A stretch of DNA of 64,000 nucleotides, taken from NCBI GenBank assembly GCA_949752795.1, contig OX457057.1:102885513-102949512 (forward strand), written 5' to 3'. The position numbers were made by a program, and so were the translations under genes. The notes beneath the pieces are model-generated. The model saw nothing but the letters and a program-made list of their open reading frames with translations. It made no database searches and had not been told where the DNA came from. How positions within the stretch are numbered: position 1 is the stretch's first letter; every line of letters starts with the position of its first letter. Shown here piece by piece: positions 57,601-64,000 of the stretch. This stretch comes from Hyperoodon ampullatus (taxonomy: Eukaryota; Chordata; Mammalia; Artiodactyla; Ziphiidae).

Positions 57601-57948
57601 TCCCTATACAGATGGGCCTCCCCACTGTGTGTGGTCTCTGTGAGGAAGGGCTGGGAGCTGCTGAAAGAAGCTTTCCTCTTGGCACTGACCCAGGGCAGAG
57701 AGATCTAGGCTCAGAACTCCTTCTCTAGCTTCACCCTGATGAGGCTGCATTCCTCCACCCTGGGTGGGGCCAGCCTAGGTGCCAGGCATACTGGTACCTC
57801 CTCCCCGTAGAGCACAAATGTCAATGCCATTGCCTTCTGCTCCTGCACCTTCTCCTGGGGGGCTGGCCCTAGCTCTACCCCTGCCAAGTCCAGTGGACAC
57901 TGGGTGCTGGAAGGGAGGAGGCTTTTTCTCCTTTTTCTTAAAAAAATA

Positions 57949-57981
57949 AAATAAAATAATATATATAAATATATATACACG

Positions 57982-58012
<31 letters not shown>

Positions 58013-58017
58013 ATATA
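57949..58017. repeat. (TA)n-(CG)n-(CA)n microsatellite
   Basis: An A/T-rich lead passes into atatatacac, then gcgcgcgcgc, then about 11 ca units. The alternating purine-pyrimidine run with a CG core is a strong Z-DNA candidate. Confidence 0.95.
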
Positions 58018-58044
58018 TTTTTAAAAGATGTACTACTTGTCTTT

Positions 58045-58140
58045 AAATATTTGTTTATTTGGCTGTGCCGGGTCTTAGTTGCAGCATGCAGGATCTTTAG
58101 TTGCGGCATGCGGGCTCTTTGTTGCAGCATGTGGGATCTA
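58045..58140 (-). repeat. tRNA-derived SINE fragment
   Basis: A/T-rich tail followed by 'ttggctgtgccgggtctt' and repeated 'ttagttgcggcatgcggg' wording, a CHR-related older SINE on the minus strand. Its remaining part is not found beyond the L1, so it was already truncated, or its rest was lost. Confidence 0.7.
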
Positions 58141-58453
58141 GTATTTTTTTTTAATTTAATTTATTTTTTTATACAGCAGGTTCTTATTAGTTATCCATTT
58201 AATACACATCAGTGTATACATGTCAATCCCAATCTCCCAATTCATCACACCACCACCCGCACCCCCCGCTGCTTTCCCCCCCTTGGTGTCCATACGTTTG
58301 TTCTCTACATCTGTATCTCTATCTCTGCCCTGCAAACTGGTTCATATGTACCATTTTTCTAGGTTCCACATATATGTGCTAATATACGATATTTGTTTTT
58401 CTCTTTCTGACTTACTTCACTCTGTATGAGAGTCTCTAGATTCATCCACGTCT

Positions 58454-58792
58454 CTACAAATGACCCAATTTCATTCTTTTTATGGCTGAGTAATATTCCA
58501 TTGTATGTATGTACCACAGCTTCTTTAACCATTCATCTGTTGATGGGCATTTAGGTTGTTTCCATGACCTGGCTATTGTAAATAACGCAGCAATGAACAT
58601 TGGGGTGCATGTGTCTTTTTGAATTATGGTTCTCTCTGGGTATATGCCCAGTAGTGGGATTGCTGGGTCATATGGTAATTCTATTTTCAGTTTTTTAAGG
58701 AAGCTCCATACTGTTCTCCATAGTGGCTGTATCAACTTCATTCCCACCAACAGTGCAAGAGGGTTCCATTTTCTCCACACCCTCTCCAGCAT
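58454..58792 (-). pseudogene. L1 ORF2 C-terminal fragment
   Basis: The minus frame encodes the ORF2 C-terminus following the Cys-rich motif; the upstream frame 58738-59175 holds the [10 protein letters not shown] part. A frame change between the two breaks the Cys-rich domain. Confidence 0.8.
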
Positions 58793-60111
58793 TTGTTGTT
58801 TGTAGATTTTCTGATGATGTCCATTCTAACTGGTATGAGGTGATACCTCACTGTAGTTTTGATTTGCATTTCTCTAATAATTAGTGATGTTGAGCAGCTT
58901 TTCATGTGCTTCTTGGCCATCTGTATGTCCTCCTTGGAGAAATGTCTATTTAGGTCTTCTGCCCATTTTTGGATTGGGTTGTTTGTTTTTTTATACGTTG
59001 ACTGCATAAGCTGTTTATATATTTTGAAGACTAATCCTTTGTCCATTGATTCGCTGGCAAATATTTTTTCCCATTCTGAGGGTTGTCTGTTCGTCTTGTT
59101 TGTAGTTTCCTTTGCTTTGCAAAAGCTTTTAAGTTTCATTAGGTCCCATTTGTTTATTTTTGTTTTCATTTCCATTACTCTATGAGGTGGATCAAAAAAA
59201 TCTTGCTGTGATTTATGTCAAAGAGTGTTCTTCCTATGTTGTCCTCTAAGAGTTTGATAGTGTCTGGTCTTACATTTAGGTCTCTAATTCATTTTGAGTT
59301 TACTTTTGTATGTGGTGTTAGGGAGTGTTCTAATTTCATTCTTTTACAGGTAGCTGTCCAGTTTTCCCAGCACCACTTATTGAAGAGACCGTCTTTTCTC
59401 CATTTTATATCCTTGCCTCCTTTGTCATAGATTAGTTGACCATAGGTGTGTGGGTTATCTCTGGGCTTTCTGTCCTGTTCCACTGATCTATATTTCTGTT
59501 TTTGTGCCAGTACCATGTTGTCTTGATTACTGTAGTTTTGTAGTATAGTCTGAAGTCAGGGAGTCTGATTCCTCCAGCTCCGTTTTTTTCCCTCAAGACT
59601 GCTTTGGCTATTCAGGGCCTTTTGTGTCTCCATACAAATTTTAAGGTTTTTTGTTCTAGTTCTGTAAAAAATGCCAATGGTAATTTGATAGGGATTGCAT
59701 TGAATCTGTAGATTGCTTTGGGTAGTATAGTCATTTTCACAATATTGATTCTTCCAATCCATGAACATGGTATATCTCTCCATCTGTTGGTATCATCTTT
59801 AATTTCTTTCAACAGTGTCTTATAGTTTTCTGCATACAGGTCTTTTGTCTGCCTAGGTAGGTTTATTCCTAGGTATTTTATTCTTTTTCTTGCAGTGGTA
59901 AATGGGAGAGTTTCCTTAATTTCTCTTTCAGATTTTTCATCGTTAGTGTAAAGGAATGTAAGAGACTTCTGTGCATTAATTTTGTATCCTGCAACTTTTC
60001 CAAATTCATTGATTAGCTCTAGTAGTTTTCTGGTGGCATCTTTTGGATTCTCTATAGTATCATGTCATCTGCAAACAGTGACAGACTTACTTCTTCTTTT
60101 CCAATTTGTAT

Positions 60112-60483
60112 TCATTTTATTTCTTTTTCTTCTCTTATTGCTGTGGCTAGGACTTCCAAAACTATGTTGAATAATAGTGGTGAGAGTGAACATCCTTGTC
60201 TTGTTCCTGATCTTAGAGGAAATGTTTTCAGTTTTTCACCATTGAGAATGATGTTTGCTGTGGGTTTGTCATATATTGCCTTTATTATGTTGAGGTAGGT
60301 TCCCTCTATGCCCACTTTCTGGAGAGTTTTTATCATAAATGGGTATTGAATTTTGTCAAAAGCTTTTTCTGCATCTATTGAGATGATCATATGGTTTTTC
60401 TTCTTCAATTTGTTAATATGGTGTATCACATTGATTGATTTGTGTATATTGAAGAATCCTTGCATCCCTGGGATAAATCCCAC
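60112..60483 (-). pseudogene. L1 ORF2 reverse transcriptase fragment
   Basis: This 123-codon frame covers the early RT core, with [13 protein letters not shown] containing the first catalytic-aspartate motif, and [12 protein letters not shown]. The following FADD region lies beyond a frame break. RT is therefore not translatable as a unit. Confidence 0.85.
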
Positions 60484-60504
60484 TTGATCATGGTGTATGA
60501 TCCT

Positions 60505-61581
60505 TTAAATGTGTTGTTTGATTCTGTTTGCTAGTATTTTGTTGAGGATTTCTGCATCTATATTCATCAGTGATATTGGTTTATAATTTTCTTTGTTTGT
60601 AGTACCTTTGTCTGCTTTTGGTATCAGGGTGATGGTGGCCACACAGAATGAGTTTAGCAGTGTTCCTTCCTCCTCAATTTTTTGGAGGAGTTTGAGAAGG
60701 CTGGGTGTTAGCTCTTCCCTAAATGTTTGATAAAATTCACCCGTGAAACCATCTGGGCCTGGACTTTTGTTTGTTGGAAGATTTTTCATCACCATTTCAA
60801 TTTCAGTGCTTGTGATTTGCCTGTTCATATTTTCTATTTCTTCCTGGTTCAGTCTTGGAAGGTTATACCTTTCTAAAAATTTGTCCATTTCTTCCAGGTT
60901 GTCCATTTTATTGGCATAGAGTTGCTTGTAGTAATCTCTTAGGATGCTTTGTATTTCTGCGGTGTCCCTTGTAACTTCTCCTTTTTCATTTCTAATTTTA
61001 TTGATTTGAGTCCTCTCCCTCTGTTTCTTCATGAGTCTGGTTAATGGTTTATCAATATTGTTTATTTTCTCAAAGAACCAGCTTTTAGTTTTATTGATCT
61101 TTGCTCTTGTTTTCTTTGTTTCTCTTTCATTTATTTCTGCTGTGATCTTTATGGTTTCTTTCCTTCTGCTAACTTTGGGTTTTGTTTGTTCTTCTTTCTC
61201 TAGTTCCTTTTGATGTAAGGTTAGATTATATATTTGAGATTTTTCTTGTTTCTTGAGGTAGGCTTGTATAGCTCTAAACTTCCCTCTTAGAACTGCTTTT
61301 GCTGCATCCCATAGGTTTTGGATCGTCGTGTTTTCCTTGTCATTTGTCTCTAGGTATTTTTTGATTTCCTCTGGGATCTCTTGTTTTTTTAGTGATCTCC
61401 TGTATTGTTTAGCCTCCACGTGTTTGTGTTTTTTAGGATTTTTTCCCCTGCAATTGATTTCTAATCTCATAGCATTGTGGTCAGAAAAGATGCTTGATAT
61501 GATTTCAATTTTCTTAAATTTATTGAGGCTTGATTTGTGACCCAAGATGTGATCTATCCTGGAGAACTGGTCCATGCACAC
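60505..61581 (-). pseudogene. L1 ORF2 endonuclease C-terminus to RT start (358 codons open)
   Basis: The frame starts within the late endonuclease domain ([21 protein letters not shown]), includes [13 protein letters not shown] and [13 protein letters not shown] and ends just before the RT core. It overlaps the upstream endonuclease frame (61554-61982) by a frameshift. Confidence 0.88.
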
Positions 61582-61982
61582 TTCAGAAAAAGTGTAATCT
61601 GCTGTTTTGGATGGAATGTCCTATAAATATCAATTAAGTCTATCTGGTCTATTGTGTCATTTAAAGCTTCCATTTCCTTATTTATTTGCACTTTGGATGA
61701 TTTGTCCATTCGTGTAAGTTTGGTGTTATAGTCCCCCACTATTATTGTGTTACTGTTGATTTCCTCTTTTATAGCTGTTAGCAGGTGCCTTATGTATTGA
61801 GGTGCTCCTATGTTGGGTGCATAGATATTTACAATTGCTATATCTTCTTGGATTGATCCCTTGATCATTATGTAGTGTCCTTCCTTGTCTCTTGTTACAT
61901 TCTTTATTTTAAAGTCTATTTTATCTGATATGAGTATTGCTACTCCAGCTTTCTTTAATTTGCATGGAATATCTTTTATCAC
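61554..61982 (-). pseudogene. L1 ORF2 endonuclease fragment
   Basis: A 142-codon frame with endonuclease wording: VNIYAPNIGAPQYIR and IVGDYNTKL, the latter close to the usual GDFNT catalytic motif but with Tyr for Phe. The domain's N-terminus lies further right in another frame. Confidence 0.85.
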
Positions 61983-62210
61983 CCACTCACTTTCAGTCTG
62001 AATATGTCCCTAGGTCTGAAGTGGGTCTCTTGTAGACAGCATATATGTGGATCTTGTTTATGTATCCTTTCAGCTAGCCTGTGTCTTTTGGTTGGAGGTT
62101 TTAATATATTCATGTTTAAGGTAATTACTGATATGTATGTTCCTATGGCCATTTTCTTAATTGTTTTGGGTTTGATTTTGTCGGTCCTTTTCTTCTCTTG
62201 TGTTTCCCAC

Positions 62211-63116
62211 TTAGAGTAGTTCCTTTAGCATTTGTTGTAGAGTTGGTTTGGTGGTGCTGAATTCTCTTAGCTTTTGCTTGTCTATAAAGCTTTTGATTTC
62301 TCCATCAAATCTGAATGAGATCCTTGCCGTGTAGAGCAATCTTGGTTGTAGGTTCCTCCCTTTCATCACTTTAAGTATATCATGCCACTCCCTTCTGGCT
62401 TGTAGAGGTTCTGCTGATAAATCAGCTGTTAACCTTCTGAGAGTTCCCTTGTACATTATTTGTCATTTTTCCCTTGCTGCTTTCAGTCATTTTTCTTTGT
62501 CTTTAATTTTTGCCAATTTGATTACTATATGTCTCAGTGTGTTTCTCCTTGGGCTTATCCTGTATGGGACTGTCTGTGCTTCCTGGAGTTTGGTGGCTAT
62601 TTCCTTTCCCATGTTAGGGATGTTTTCGACTGTAATCTCTTCAAATATTTTCTCTGGTCCTTTCTCTCTCTCTTCTCCTTCTGGGACCCCTATAATGCGA
62701 ATGTTGTTGTGTTTAATGTTGTCCCACAGGTCTCTTAGGCTGTCTTCATTTCTTTTCATTCTTTTTTCTTTATTCTGTTTCACAGCAGTGAATTCCACCA
62801 TTCTGTCTTCCAGGTCACTTATCTGTTCTTCTGCCTCAGTTATTCTGCTATTGATTCCTTTTGGTGTGTTTTTCATTTCAGTTATTCTGTTGTTCATCTC
62901 TGTTGGTTTGTTCTTTAATTCTTCTAGATCTTTATTAAACATTTCTTGCATCTTCTAGATCTTTGCCTCCATTCTTTTTCTGAGGTCCTGGATCATCTTC
63001 ACTATCATTTTTCTGAATTTTTTTTCTGGAAGGTTGCATATCTCCACTTCATTTATTTGTTTTTCTGGGGTTTTATCTTGTTCCTTCATCTGGTACATAG
63101 CCCTCTGCCTTTTCAT
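62211..63116 (-). pseudogene. L1 ORF1 (301 codons, three in-frame stops)
   Basis: From the ATG at 63116 to the stop at 62211 the frame is kept throughout (906 bp), which fits the usual ORF1 size. In-frame stops occur at codons 54 (tag near 62957), 210 (tga at 62489) and 218 (tga near 62465). The order is charged N-terminus, coiled coil, RNA-binding region and C-terminal domain. Base substitutions alone account for its loss. Confidence 0.88.
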
Positions 63117-63154
63117 CTTGTCTGTCTTTCTGTGAATCAGATCTAGTATTTTTT

Positions 63155-64000
63155 AATGTGAATAAATGTATAGAAGAAGATGAATGCACTTTACCCACTC
63201 CCCACCAAAAATCTCTCCCAACCACTCCAAAAAGGAAGACAATCAGTGCTCTGATCTGTTGACCCAAACATCCTGGACCCAAACTCTCTTAGATCTTTCA
63301 CTTCATTCATCTCTGACCAGTTTATTGGCATATTAAGCCCTTAATAATAATAGGTAATAGTTGTTGCAACAGTAATAGCAATAGCTAGCAATTAGTGTTT
63401 TGTACAAGGCTCTATGCTGGTGTGAGGTAAGGATTATTACTCTCCTCCTCTTACAGAAGAGGAAACTTGGCTTAGAGAAATTAAGTAATTTGCTCACTAT
63501 TGCACAACCAGCAAGTGGCAGGGCTTGGATTTGAATTTAGATTTCGCTGACCCTGGAGGGAGCCCCTCTTGGTCACGGTGGTTTGTACAATATACTTAAT
63601 ATATAGGGGTCTGAGGAAAGAACCATCCTAGGTTGTGCCCACCTTTCCCCACCCTAAGCTCCCCCTCCCCAACCCCTGGCCTCAGATCTGAGGCAAGTGA
63701 GCAGGCCTGACACAGTCAGCTGCCAGGAAGGACGTGTCTTCATCACTTCCACAGAGACTGTGACAGAAGCAAATAAAACATGAAGAGAAGGCTTACCAAA
63801 ATGCCTAGCCTCCCTGGGTGATTGGGCTGGCTATTTAAAATACTTCAGCTACAGCATGAAGGTCATATAATGGGAGAGCTGCAATTTCATCCCTTCCACA
63901 CCGGCTCTGGTGACATAAGGAATTGATGGAGGAAGGGGACATTCTAGCAGGTCTTTACTCCTCAGTCAGAAGGCCTGGTGTGCCTCATTGGCTGTGCTCT
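63155..64000. other. Unique sequence with one MIR
   Basis: No exon recognised. The segment up to about 63300 has no clear assignment. Confidence 0.4.
63335..63560 (-). repeat. MIR SINE
   Basis: Minus-strand MIR order: 'gtacaaggctctatgctgg', 'cttacagaagaggaaac', 'aagtaatttgctcac' and 'caagtggcagggcttgg'. Confidence 0.8.

Larger units (their letters stand above)
58151..63139 (-). mobile_element. Nearly complete L1 LINE without 5' UTR
   Basis: The 15-bp target repeat gatctagtatttttt lies at 58135-58149 and 63140-63154. The element begins only 23 bp before the ORF1 ATG, so the promoter is missing, but all of ORF1 and ORF2 positions are represented through to the 3' UTR and tail. ORF1 has in-frame stops without frameshifts; ORF2 is in several frames. 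It is close in sequence to the L1 at 25536-30110. Confidence 0.93.

Noticed and set aside
1..64000. A novel multi-gene system such as a defence island or biosynthetic cluster
   Set aside because: The window is mammalian non-coding DNA; no set of linked intact genes is present.

Overview
This is nuclear DNA from a mammal, most likely a whale or dolphin. Seven young tRNA-derived SINEs of the CHR type (found in cetaceans, hippos and ruminants) sit between intact target-site duplications. The ruminant-typical BovB and Bov-tA repeats were not recognised anywhere in the 64 kb. MIR, L2, MaLR/MLT1 and old L1 copies are the usual eutherian background. No exon of a cellular protein gene, no functional RNA gene and no CpG-island promoter could be supported; all long open frames lie in transposon remnants or are random. 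The window is best read as intergenic or deep-intronic DNA with a layered record of insertions.

Layout. 1-5860 is mostly old sequence (L2, MIR) with two CHR SINEs. 5860-20060 is an L1-rich block. An old plus-strand L1M lies first. It is followed by an old minus-strand L1 (about 7918-16085) that carries a Tigger/MER2-like DNA transposon, a younger L1, a retroposed dUTPase-like fragment, a SINE and a tiny L1. More plus-strand L1M/HAL1-like sequence follows. Two copies of a roughly 600-bp segment face each other at 17679-18281 and 21732-22333. 20560-20990 is a CCAT-rich simple repeat and 24020-24955 is an L2. 25536-30110 is a minus-strand L1 with an apparent 3' transduction, an internal deletion and a nested SINE. 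30420-42350 holds L2, MIR, two MLT1 LTRs (one with a nested DNA element, one with an 86-bp templated insertion), a short L1 tail, a (GT)n tract and a long SINE.

42434-49891 is a class I (gammaretrovirus-like) endogenous retrovirus on the minus strand. It has paired LTRs, a polypurine tract, a proline-tRNA-like primer site and a 4-bp TTAG target duplication, and it is inserted in an MLT1 LTR. Its gag, pol and env are decayed and rearranged, and its 3' LTR has lost the TATA segment. 50177-58044 is mainly unique or old sequence with MIRs. 58151-63139 is a 5.0-kb minus-strand L1 with a 15-bp target duplication, inserted at a SINE fragment. 63155-64000 is old sequence with one MIR.

No operon-like or cooperating gene system is present. 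The most useful observations are structural: three probable 3' transductions (one L1, two SINEs), a short templated insertion, an inverted duplication, an ORF1-ORF2 fusion in an L1, and an ERV with env-like and pol-like blocks out of order. All family names rest on reading the sequence by eye; no database search was run.
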